Shown piece after piece: positions 50,137 through 61,800 of a stretch of 64,000 nt of DNA (the stretch's first letter is position 1; each line of letters starts with the position of its first letter). The position numbers and the translations under genes are program-made. The stretch lies in the NCBI GenBank assembly GCA_013399875.1, contig VXAZ01007910.1, positions 282 through 64,281 on the forward strand, read 5' to 3'. The notes under the pieces were generated by a model, which did not search any database, was not told where the DNA came from, and saw only the letters and a program-made list of their open reading frames with translations. The DNA comes from Gymnorhina tibicen (lineage: Eukaryota > Chordata > Aves > Passeriformes > Artamidae).

Positions 50137-50305
50137 CCGCCTCGTCCTTCCCCCTCTGTGCGCCTTCTCTATCGGTGGCTCAGCGACCCTGAGCCAAGGC
50201 GCGGCCAGCCCTCGCGCACAGCGCGCTGCCTCCGTCTCTCTCTGCGGTGCGGGCGAGAGCCCGGCGCTGGGTGGTTGCAGCCAGCCGGAGAACAGCACCG
50301 CGGCA
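50137..50305. promoter_or_regulatory. CpG-dense patch (small CpG island)
   Basis: About 20 CpG dinucleotides fall within roughly 170 bp of strongly G+C-rich sequence, while the rest of the window is AT-rich and CpG-poor. In a methylated vertebrate genome such density survives only where DNA is unmethylated in the germline, or where the sequence arrived recently. It may be U5 of a young LTR or the promoter of an unrecognised transcript on either strand. Confidence 0.7.
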
Positions 50306-50320
50306 TTCCATAAGGACATG

Positions 50321-53300
50321 TTTATACCTCAAGTATTTAAACAAGCCGTCTGGGCAAAAGTGAGCAAAAAATAGCTCCATTTATTTATTTTTTAGGATTT
50401 CAGTCAAGGCGGAGTTTTCAAAACAGCCTGTTTTACCAGAGAGAACCAGAAAATGCAGCATATCTTCTTGAAAAGAAGAAAAGTTATCTGAGGGCATCAC
50501 TTAGTTGGATTTAAACCTTTGTTTTCTCCATCCATATGAACAACATTGTTTTTCTTTCCTATATGATTTATAGCAGTCTGTTCATGGTCTTCATGGATCA
50601 TTAGAAAGTGCAATAGCATTTGGTGGATGTTTTGTTATAAAAACTGATATCTCAAATAGTCCAACAATTCTTAGGATGACAAAATAAAAAGTCTTAGGCA
50701 GGTGTTAGGTTTTTTTAAAGATATTAAAAAAAAAAAAAATCAGTCAATTTTAAGTGAGCAGTAAGTTAAAATTTTACATTACATTTAATGCAATGATATA
50801 CCTTAAAAGCTAATCTTAATACTAAAATAGAGTAGAACCATTTACTTTATAAATTTCAAAAATCTCTTCTTTTCATGACAAATTATCCATTCCCAGATTT
50901 CCAGTAATTATTCCTTTCCTTAAGCTGTTAGTCATTTGGGCTTTACATTGTAGACCTTCTCTGGTTACATTTAACAGTAAAATGTGAGCATTGTATCTAC
51001 CCTTTGCTTAATAAAAAGGAAAAAAACCAGCAAAATCGTAGTGAGAAAACTCTTCTCAAAGATGAGAAGAGGTGGAAGAAAAAGCCGTATTTGAACATTT
51101 ACAGTATCTGATTGTTTTGGAAAGTGTATTGGAACATACCCACATATATGAGAAGTCTGTTGGAGGTAAGAATTGCAAATGAACAGCATCTGAATCTTTT
51201 TGTGTTTGTCGACCCACTCTCCAAAATGCAGTCCAAAATGGTAGCAGCTATTAAAATATAAAGATGTGCATTATTAGTGGACTTCTTGATTAATGTTTAG
51301 AAGGTATATTGACAGGACATACAGTATAAGTGCTATTTATCATGGTGTAAAATTCTTTATCTTTCTGAAAAACTAGATTAACCAATAGCAGTGGTCTTAT
51401 AAGCAAAAATGTGCATGGATTATGTAGAAAAAAATAGTGATTTGAAGAAAATTAGTTCTTTCATCAAAGCTCAACCACTGAAGTGTAAGAGATGCATCTC
51501 CACCTCATGAATCAATCCTGTGAAAATTTTCAGTCTATGATATTGAATTCTGCACTGGTTCTAAAAAAAAAAACAAAATAATAAAGTCAATAAGAATAGA
51601 GTGGAAATTAATCTTGATTTATCAGAAAACCCTTTAGTGTTCTTAAGGGAGCTCCTTACTGTTATGCGAAGTCTGAAATTCAGAAAATAGATTAATGTTC
51701 CGTTTAATTTGTCATCAGAGTTCCAGGAAGTTATTTACTAACTTTGTAAACATACGGAAAATATAAGATTGGTTAAGAACCCAACAGTCTCTGCATCAGA
51801 AGAAACTGCATTTTTTTATGCTTATCACTGTTAACCATAATAGAAGAGATGAAAAAGTTCAACTATGCTGTGACTATAATTTTTTTTTAAATAAAATGCG
51901 AAGATAACACAAGCATATGACCCTTGTAAATGTAAGAAAATGTACAATAAAAATTTTTCAAAGGTGGCCTACAGAGCGTCACACATTTCAAAGAATTCAC
52001 ATAGGCTTGGGCTGTGTGGATGGGGAGGCAAACCTTGAGGAATACACTAGACACTGCGGAAAGTACTGCTGATGAACACACCAATATATCTGAAAACATA
52101 AGACATGAACTGGCTTTGATCTTATGAGGAAGGAGGGAAAGTAATAAATACATCGTACAAGGAAATGTGACGGAGTAAATCAGCGATAATATACGTTTTT
52201 GCACTTCAAGCTCTTTAAAAAAAAACAAAACAGGACAGTCAAGTAATCAATTCAGCTCTTCCAGTGCATCAGTGCTTCCTCACTCATGCTTCTCCTCAGT
52301 CACAGTGATCTAATACGTGTACACAGGTCTGTGACATTTGAGTCGGTGTTACTCTCCCCTAGGTTTTAGTACTGCAAAGAAAGAGAGGGAGGTTTGGAAG
52401 GTTCTTGTATTATCTACAAATCGAGGGGCTTGGAAGAGAAAAGGTCATCCCTGGCACAGCTTTAGCAATGGGGTAAGTGTGACTGAGCAATGAGACTGAG
52501 ATAAAGACAAATCTAGAGGAAGATGGGAAAAGGACTGAAGATCCCTACAGGGATAACTGGGGTTAAAACAATTGCTGGAGGGGAAAAAAAACAAAACAAA
52601 ACAAAACCACACAGAACCAAACAAATAAAAAAAACTGAAACAAAAACAGAGAAAAACAAGGCTGTGTGCCTTCTGGCAGAAGAGGTGAAATTAAGGATGT
52701 GGGAAAGGCAGGACTAGGTCTAGCTAAAAGTTGGTAAGCAATCTTGTACTCAGGAAGTGTAATGCATGAGAGCAATGACTTAGACTGAAAGAAAATAAAA
52801 AATCCACCCCTCCTGGAAGGAAACAAATGAAGAGTCTATCCTCTCCAAAGTTCATTCCATTCCCAAGCTTGGGGAAAATTCCAAATACCTGAACGTCACT
52901 ATTTCTCTGTGGATGTAGTATATTTCTCAGCCTATCCAGCATGCATTTTTGTAGCAACTGACAAAATAGTTCTGGGGATCTATCTTAGTGTAATAGTAGT
53001 TCAGCAGTAATTCAGTAGATTATAGAGAACGAAGACACTAAAGAGATGCTTTGCTGCAAAAAGTGGAGTACACTAATACACCTGAATTTTTTCTTCCCTC
53101 CTACATTCATGGGACAGACCACAAGAATTAAGGTGCATCACTTGCATGACTACATATTGTCCTACCTCACTGAATATGCAAGTGAAATCAGCAGCAAGTT
53201 ACTGCAATTTGTGCCTGTTGGTTCAACATATTGTTCCATGCATTCCCTGCTCTGAATTACAGCAATTCATTTTTCTTCTCCTTTTTTTTTTTCAAAATGG

Positions 53301-53377
53301 TCCTTAATTTTGCACCTGATCTTCTCACAAATCTTAAATATTAAAATACTGATGAGAGCTAAATAAGTGAATATATT
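50321..53377. other. AT-rich noncoding stretch
   Basis: No gene recognised. An A run lies at 50726-50739 and A-rich CAAAA/CAAA sequence at about 52580-52640. A good donor-like GGGGTAAGTGT near 52470-52480 stands alone. The 114-codon minus-strand frame at 51887-52228 has no family signal. Confidence 0.5.
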
Positions 53378-53415
53378 GCTATTTTACAAACTGGAAACTG
53401 AGGCTAGCAGAGCCA
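53378..53415 (-). mobile_element. MIR-like SINE relic, minus strand
   Basis: The string 'attttacaaactggaaactg' followed by AGGC matches, with few differences, the reverse complement of the MIR region usually read 'attttacagatgaggaaactgaggc'. Only this part is clear; the following 'agcagagccaaaacc' is too decayed to extend it. The open frame at 53367-53633 that crosses it is not a gene. Confidence 0.45.
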
Positions 53416-56400
53416 AAACCATCCACAAAACCATCACCTTTAACACAGAACTAGAGTTCATATTCATCATCCTCTTTGGGGGAAACACCAAACACCACTC
53501 AGTCATAGAAGGAAGAGAAAATCCCATACAGTGCATTTTTATCAAATTTTGGGCAGAACAGAACAAAGTTTTTCAGTTTCTCTCAGTCTTTACTTTTAAG
53601 TGCTTGAATGTGAAGATTATGTCACAGAGGTAATGGTGGAAGATACAGTAAAGAGCAAGGTGCCACAGGTAGACTCCAAAACCAGGATTTGATTGTTTTA
53701 TGACACAGGATAAGGGGGGGAAAAAGGGAAAGAGAAATAGACAGCAATTCTATTTCAGCAGTTTTTAACCTCATCAGCAGCAAATATGTTTCAGGTGAAG
53801 ATTTGTACACAACAGAACAAAATTCCATTACTTCTCTCTGCAGTAAGATTTAGAACTGGAGTCCAACTCCGTAGTTTTTAAAAAGCATCTTAGCTTCAAG
53901 GGAATTGAAGATGCACCACAAAAGAAATTTTTTTCAAGTAAAATCAAAACCATAGGAAACAACCCTGCAAAACTTTAATTCAGCATAAATCAAATTGAAA
54001 AGAAACATTAAAAAAAAACGAGACAAATTTCCTTTTATTTCAGCAAGCTTTGAATTTAGATCTTTTAAACCTAGACATTTCAAACTGATCAAATTAAGTA
54101 AAAATTGAGGAACTAGCTTCTGAAGCTAGAAAGCAAACCTGTGACTATTCTAACTTTGAGCTTAGGCTGAATTATTTTTCATTATGTGCAAGATCTTAAT
54201 TTATCTGAGTATCTACTGCATTTTATCACTGTCTATATGGAGAGTATAGTCATTGATTACCTTACCAGAAGAGTCAAGATAATGAAAATTAAAATTCTCA
54301 TATAACAGACCTATTCAAATTAACCTGTTCGATGAGAAGCAACATCAAGATCATGGTTTGCAAAAGCCAGAAACTTCCCTTGAAGTGACTTAGAATAAAT
54401 AGTTGTACAGTATACCATCTGTGGTCTGAGGTAAAGACAGTAGTAAAAGACAACAGACATCTCTTGAATTCACTAGAGTTAAGAGCAAGCTCTTAAAAAG
54501 TAATACTATATCCTTTGAGGCAAGAGTTATTATCATCCTCCTAGCTAGAGAGGATGGCTCCTATTTTTGTATGCAAGATTAAAGTAGTGTTTCTCTCCTG
54601 GGTTCCAAATAAAGTCAAAAATCTTCAAAGAAAAATTTCTCCTCAGTAATCAACTCACTGTAAAACTGAACTATCAAAGAAAGATTATGATATTTGGGGC
54701 TTGAAGAGAACATGTAAAAAGTACATCACTGTTTCCCCTCCCTATGCAAGTATCACTGAATCCAGCAATGGGATAATGGTTAGACAGAATCAGAAATATA
54801 GACAAAGAAGCTTAAGTCACAGAGGAACAGAAGAAATATATGCAAAGAAAAAACAAAAACAAACAAAAAACCAACCAAACAAAATGAATAAACCAACTCC
54901 ACAGTCATGGAGCAAAATTAAATAAAGCACAAAATAAATCATCACGGGAAAGCAGTTTGAACCCTAAGCAACAGATGGTTTTTCCTGTAGCCAAACAATT
55001 GGGGAATTGTGTACCAAGAACGCACTCTTGTGTGATTCTTTTTTTCCCTCTTAACGCAGCTACTGGTTCAAGTATCAGATAAATTTCAACCAAAGCATCT
55101 CTGTTAAGATATCGCTATTGCATAGAGACTATATTTACACAGCCCATAATTTTGCTTATTTACAGGATAGGCCAGCTCTTTGGATCAAAGTCACATTTAT
55201 GCCTCATTGAATAAAGTTTTAATTACTGCCAGATACTAAAATGCTATTAACATGTACATAAGATGTATCTGGTGCATAATTAGATTTATTAAGATCAGCT
55301 CACTCAAAATTTTGTGTTTATACTTTTATATTTGTTTATCAAGGGCTGAAAAGTAGAAATTAATATCTTCCCATATACTTTCTATTATTAATCCAAATAT
55401 TATAAACTCCAGTGTGAATTAGAGCAGGTCTGTAGCAGCAGAAACTCTGAGGGCTATTCAATGCCCCACTTACAAACTGTGCTGATAAAAGAGACAAGAG
55501 TCATTTCTTCATCGTAACTCAGTCTGGCAAAACAAAGCCAAGTCAAAAAGAAAACGAGATATTGCCAGGAAGACAACACAGATGACCACACTGGCAGTAG
55601 CTATCAATGCTCACCATGTCTTAAAAGCATGGGTCTGCATCTTATACAGCCACGTGCTTTCTGTACATCCATATTCGCCATGTGAGCAAGTAACAAAAAG
55701 TTATAAATTACAAAAAGCAACACAAAAGTTACAAATTGTCTTAAAAGCAAAAATGCCTCTTCACAATTATCACTTCATTGTTTTTCAGGTACTACTTTAT
55801 CATCTGCATAGCTATATGAATAGACATTTGTGGTCACACAATGCTTTTCAGTATCAGTAACTACTCTGGTATGTGATTACAGCACCTACCTTAATACATA
55901 ATAGTGTAGAATGAAGACATAACGCAGTGAAATCAGGTTTGGAAGCATGTCTGATTTTTGATATTACAGTTAAGGCCTTATAGCTGTTTAATAAGTAGAG
56001 TTTACCACTAAAAAGCAAAAAATAAACTTCATTATTTCGTTTCCTCAGTTGAAAAAACTTCAATACTAGTTTGCTTACACCATCTGAGGCACATCTAAAT
56101 ATTTAAGGATATCTGGCAAATAAGAAATGTGAGTCATTCTAAATTTTGAATTGATGCAAAATCATATCTAGGGAAAGAGTATAAAATTCAGGACGAATAG
56201 TTCACATCTGTCACTACTTACAAGAAGATACTAAGTAGCAACTTGAACTTACATAAAGTATTATCTAGAATATGTAGTTCTGAGAGAGAGATTTTAACTG
56301 CAATATCTGTTGTCTAAGTGTAAGTTCATTTAGTCAGATCTGTAATTAATAAACCAATAAGCAAGTACCCATTCAGGCTGACTTAAATATCATAAATAAC

Positions 56401-58764
56401 AGTTGAAAAGACTACTGAAGGGAATGTAAATGTTTATCCAAGCTATGTATGCATCACAGGCACTCTGCATTCAAATATATGTATCTAGTATCAGATACAG
56501 ACACAACTCATTTGCAAGTGGATGTAATGACCCTTTGCATAAAAACATAGTGAATATAACTCTACGCAAGTCAAGAGGAAATGTCACCAGTCCAGAGGAA
56601 TTTGTTCCTCTGATGAATAGTACCATACTTCACTATTAGCAGCTCATTTCTAAGCTACTGTACACTTCTGCAAAAGCTGCAGAATAGAGGAAGAAAAAAT
56701 AATCTAGAAAGTAAGGCAAGAAATCAGTAGTCTGCCAGGGAACATAGTTTTCCTGATCATTAACCTTCCCATTTATTAGGGCTTGTATTTCACTGAAGCA
56801 GTACATACATGCTTCAAAAAGTAACATCATCAAATTCTGAAAGGCTATATTGGTGATGCCTCTATACAGTTCATGAGAACATCTACTGTGTGTATGTGGA
56901 GAGTCACACAGGCACACTAATTGAGCTGTTTGCTGTAGTACTACATGTTTAGGAGTTTTCCATTTCAGTGTTACCAATCAATTACCCATAGCAACACAAG
57001 GAAAGGCCTCCTCTTTAAATGCAAGAAGCAGACTAAGTTTCATCCCATATCACAAGCAAATTGACCTTTTCGAAACTCAGGGAAGGTCTTCTGTGGGTTT
57101 TACACTAAGGCCACTAAAAGTAAGCACAGTCAAACATCAAAGGATGTGTCAGTTCCTTCTCTTCATGAATATACTCCCAATTCAAATCTGTCATTTTACA
57201 TGAGCTTTTGATTTTGAGTCACTATATTGTCACTGAGGTTATTTTGTTTGACTGCTAAAGAGATGGCCTACACTAAAGTTCAGCTATCTTTAACTCCAGA
57301 AACCTCCCTTGGGATTAGCCCTAAACAAGCCCCTGTACTTCAAATGTTACTCAGTAGAATTGCTAGCCATCAGTCAAGGCAACGTGGAGTATCCTGCCTG
57401 GCAGCTGCTTGTTTTCATAATGCCAAAACCAATATGTTGTTTGTCACTGGATCTAAAATAAGGGAAATATGTTGCTGCTTTCAAGCTTAAACAGTTCTAA
57501 AACTATTAAACAAATACTTAAAATCTCTAGGCAACATTGCCCTTTTTGCAGAGCCTTGCATACTTACTTATAGCAGAGCTAATGAGTGTTCTTCTCTCCA
57601 GAAGACTGACACCAACAGGCAGGGGGTTTCAGAGTGGCAAATCAAATACGTGGATAAAGAAATACCCAGAGTGGCTTCCTGACTGTAGAAAGTCAAAGTA
57701 CATACACAGAAAGCATTACACCACAACAGTAAACATAAGGGTAAACTCCACTTTCTAAAAGGATATTCAGAAACTGGGAAAGAAGTTAGGGAATGCAGCT
57801 GAAACTAAAGTCTGTTAAAGCTACTGTTAAAATAAATTTCTCTAACACTTCTGTAATCACTTCAATATATGTCTATTTAAGACTCCATTAAACACACTGT
57901 GAGAAAATTTTGAAATATAATCTTACCATTGGCTAAATATTCCTCCTCTCCATTTTAAAAGTAACCAGAGAAGTAGAAAATTAAAAGGGGATTAAATAGT
58001 TCAAAGACATTTAGGTCCAGGCTTTTGAATATTTGGGACCTCTAACAGCAGAGAAAAACGACAATTGTCCCTGAAATCTGTGGGAGGATAGACTACTGCC
58101 TATATTTCAGTTTGCAAACTCAAGAATTCGTCAAACAGAGTGCAAGATGTCAATTTCATACATCTCATCTGAGCTACACACAGTGCCTCTGCATCAGCAC
58201 ATTGTCTCTGTACACCATTATTTTTTATTAAGTACTGACTTGTGTTCCGTGTCATTAACCAGATTCAGATTCCATGTCATCACATGGAGAGACTGATTCA
58301 ATATCAACACAGAGGGACACATTTCCATCTACCAAATCACCAAAGATCTATTTGCTTTGAAAAGACTAATGAGTGATGGAGAGAATAGTTTGTGACAAGA
58401 GAAGATATAAGCTGTTAATGCAGTCGATCATTCAGTCCTCTGAAAATGCTCTAGGAAATAGAAGAGAAATAGGAAAAAACAAATCAGAAGATAAAAATAA
58501 AAAGTCAAATTAAATATTCCTAAAAATATAATTTGTTTTGATTGAAATATGAAAATCATTATTTTTTTACTAGTAGTGTCTTGCTACTGTATCCATTTAA
58601 TATACACATTATAGCAGTAACATTACAATTATTTGTACAGAAAGAGACAAGTATTTTGTCACAACTCTCATTTTTGGACTCTAGAAAGTGTCACTGCTTA
58701 AATTATATTTTTTCTATACCAGTTTACAAAATTAATATGGACTCCTCTACATAAGCATAAAACC
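53416..58764. other. AT-rich noncoding stretch
   Basis: No gene recognised. It includes a G run at about 53714-53720 and a CAAA tract at 54847-54882. The segment 55140-55400 is unique AT-rich sequence with homeodomain-type ATTA motifs. Frames at 55582-55860, 56636-56977 and 57227-57490 show no domain or splice support. Confidence 0.5.
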
Positions 58765-58812
58765 TCTGAGGTCACATAGCTTATAATGCAGCCAAGATTT
58801 AGCTTGTAGCTC
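58765..58812 (-). mobile_element. MIR-like SINE core relic, minus strand
   Basis: 'gaggtcacatagcttataa' followed by 'tgcagccaagatttagc' resembles the reverse complement of the MIR core ('ggtcacacagctagtaagtg' and 'gcagagccgggatt'). It is short and heavily diverged. It might instead be chance similarity, but three such cores in the window all share the same orientation and the same part of the element. Confidence 0.4.
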
Positions 58813-61800
58813 TTGAAGCATCACTATGCCACCATGTAGTCATTAAAGTTTGTTTTGGTTTTTTTTTTTAATCATAGCTGTGTTCAAATAATTTCATCCT
58901 TACCCTATCTTGAATGGTATTGCTGTTTTCTCAGTGGCCTGGATGTCTTCCTTGGAGGCATAAGTGTCACAAGCCATCCAACTGAAGCAGTTGTTGATGC
59001 TCCTAGAGTTCACAGTGGCACTAATTTCTTTACATGTAGCTTCCTGCTTCTGTTTTGAAAGAAAAGGTGCCTGACTATGTTAAAAAAAAATAAATATCTG
59101 TGGCTTTCTTCTGTGCAGAGTACTTGGTCTTCACTTTTCCCTCACCTTTACTTTCTGCCATCACCTCTGTTAGATACTTCCAGATTTCCAATAAACTCCT
59201 GTCTGTTCACCCGTGCACTGAACTCCATTCGTTATGATTGCAGCTTACCTGCTGCCAGACCCTCTGTCTTCACATTTCCTTCCTGCCTCTGGTCACCACT
59301 TCGGCTAAGATCAGCCTCCTCTGGCTCCTTTTGTTATTTTGTTATTTAAAAAAAATCACACAAACTATGGCAGAAGTCGTGCTGAAAACGAAGACGAAAA
59401 AGCATCTGATAGCTGGAAGCAAGGTCAGCAGGAACTGCTTTCCTAACATCCCAACTGGGTCCTCCCTTAGGAGGCAGAAATCTTCAGTCCTTATCAACTC
59501 AACAAACAACAGAACTCTAAGAAAACATTTTCATGGATTTATCTGGGAAATATTTTAATTCTATGAATTACATTTCTGGCTTCTCAATCTACACCCTCTA
59601 TTTCTTACAGTAAAACACATTGCATTGGAAACACTAGCACCAGAGTTAGCTGTCAAGTCCATTTTTGGATGAAGACATTTCTTTTTCACTCTTCCTTAGT
59701 TATAATTGTGTTCTCTGCGCTACATTTTAAGTCTTTCCAAGACAAAAACCACAAGCGTACGATTGTGAATAAACTGTAAAGTAGTAGATATTGATAAATT
59801 CCTACAATTTCTTGTAAAGATAAGATCTGATCTAACAGGGACACTCTCTGTACCCCTCAAGAATTCAGTGAGAATTTTGAAACTCATCTCCTGTTGATTT
59901 CCATGCACAATTCATTTCACTTCTTTGAGTACATTATACAACTATGCTTTTTTTCTATAATCACATAAGCTGTATGTTAGGTTGGTTTGAGTACAAGAAT
60001 TACCTTTTTCATTTACATTTTCATAAAATTACAAAAACGATATTCTGGTTGGGAATTATACCATGCATCTTTCACATAAAGGGAATATCTATTCTTTTCA
60101 CTTTATCCTCTGGAAAATGGAGTATGTAAGATCCACTGCTATCATTAGTTTTTCAATATGTTGTTTTCATTCTGCTGCATTAAGTCACCACTGTTGTGAT
60201 ATCTAAACAAAAACTAGTCCAGTTATTGGAACATGAAAATAAAATAACAACCCAAAACATAGATATTGTTTTGCACTTACAGTATGGAAGTCACGTGAGC
60301 TACACGAACACACAGTTGCTGAAGAGCTATAAAAAAGAGAAGCCACTAAAGAATTTACTTCAAATTTGGCCCATTTGTTATCTCAGCCACATATATCCCA
60401 GTTCTCCCCATAAGACAGAGTCAGCTAATTAAGTCATTGTCTGGTACAACGCTACTGTATTGATATTTTCTGTTGTTCTTTGAGGATGACTTCTTTAAAA
60501 GCACAGCCAGGGTCAGTTCCTATTTTGTCTGAAACTACACGTACTCAGGGGGCAAGCGGAACAAAACACTTTGATTTTTTTACGTCATTTGTAGTTTTGA
60601 GAGCTGATGCTGCCTGAAGGCTATGGGGCCCTGAGTGCTACTGTTGCAGTCTTTAGAGAGCTTGATAGAACCGCCCATTCTTAAGGCTTGATGTTGCTGC
60701 CGTGGAATTCTTCTGCCCCATTTGAACGTTTGCAACTCTGGTCCTAAAGCACTTTATTAAATTCAGAACTTATCTGAAGATTATTTTTTATGTCACGTCA
60801 CTGAGGCTTTACAACACCTTTTTTGTCTATTAGAAATGTTCTGAAGTCTTCATTTGCACCACTGGGTATCTGTCACTTTAGCCTTTCAGATTCCAAGAAC
60901 AGATTTCCTCAGTACCTCCAACAGCTATTTTAGCTTCAGCTGAACTAAAATACTAAAAATGGTAACACTTTGTCCTTGAATGAGCCTGTGACGGATTTTG
61001 TAGGTAGATGTTCCCAAAGTGGAAATTGCATAGCTTAGGTCAAACCTAAGCCTTCTCTGGTCCTTTCAGCCTCAAGTACGGGGACTGCAACTATGTGGAG
61101 ACACTGACTATAACCATTACAAAGAGCTATTATTGTTGCTTTGCTGTTTGCCTTACAGTGCCATAGAAACCACTATGCTCAGCATTAATTTTTTCTGAGC
61201 ACATGTTCTGCCAGTAGAAAAACTATAACTTAATTTCTTTTAACCTGAGAAATAATTATATCCCATTTTTATTATCATTTTTTTTCCTCCTTATCTTGTT
61301 TCTAACAAATTAAAAAAGCGAAAAAGGAAAAATAAGGCAGTATCATTGTATTGGTTGGTATTTGACAAAGATGAAAGACTCTCCCCGAAAACAGCACTTC
61401 CCTTTCAAAGGCATAATTATCTCCTTCTTTTGTTATTCAGTCACACTTAATAAAATCAAACTTTGCTCCCGAAAGACCTATTTAACTCTCAAATATCTTC
61501 CAATATTCAGAAAAAACCAACACAATGTACACTGGAATGGTTTCCTAGTTCTGTAACGGTTTCCCAGTTCAGGAAACAGTGAAATATCTTTTACTATTTG
61601 GAACAAAAGGAAAAAGCTTGAAGTTATGCAAAAGTGCTGATTTTGCCACAGTTCTTTTCCATGACTTTAGATTTCTAAAAGGTGAAAATCTTTAGTCAAA
61701 GCTAAATTTTAGCATCCCTCTTAAGATTCACCACCATCGCAGTGATTTAAAATGTACTTTTTAAAAATGATTTTTTTTTCCAACTGGCTAAGCAAATCAG

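Larger units (their letters stand above)
49690..50320 (+). mobile_element. possible LTR or promoter segment with CpG-dense 3' part
   Basis: In order on the plus strand there are: a TATA-like CATAAAAAC at 49931-49939; an ATG at 49977 in a good initiation context; a single N at 50056; a pyrimidine-rich AG site (TTTGCTTTGCAG) at about 50079-50090; an AATAAA signal at 50102-50107; and a CpG-dense stretch at 50137-50305. TATA box, poly(A) signal, then a G+C-rich tail is the order of U3, R and U5 in an LTR. LTR ends and target-site duplications were not found, and the limits given are approximate. The alternative is a cellular promoter with a first exon. The N means that the two halves may not truly adjoin. 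Confidence 0.35.

Noticed and set aside
59077..59349. Pyrimidine-rich segment with AATAAA, LTR-like at first glance
   Set aside because: No TG...CA ends, TATA box or flanking duplication; poly(A)-like strings are common in AT-rich DNA.
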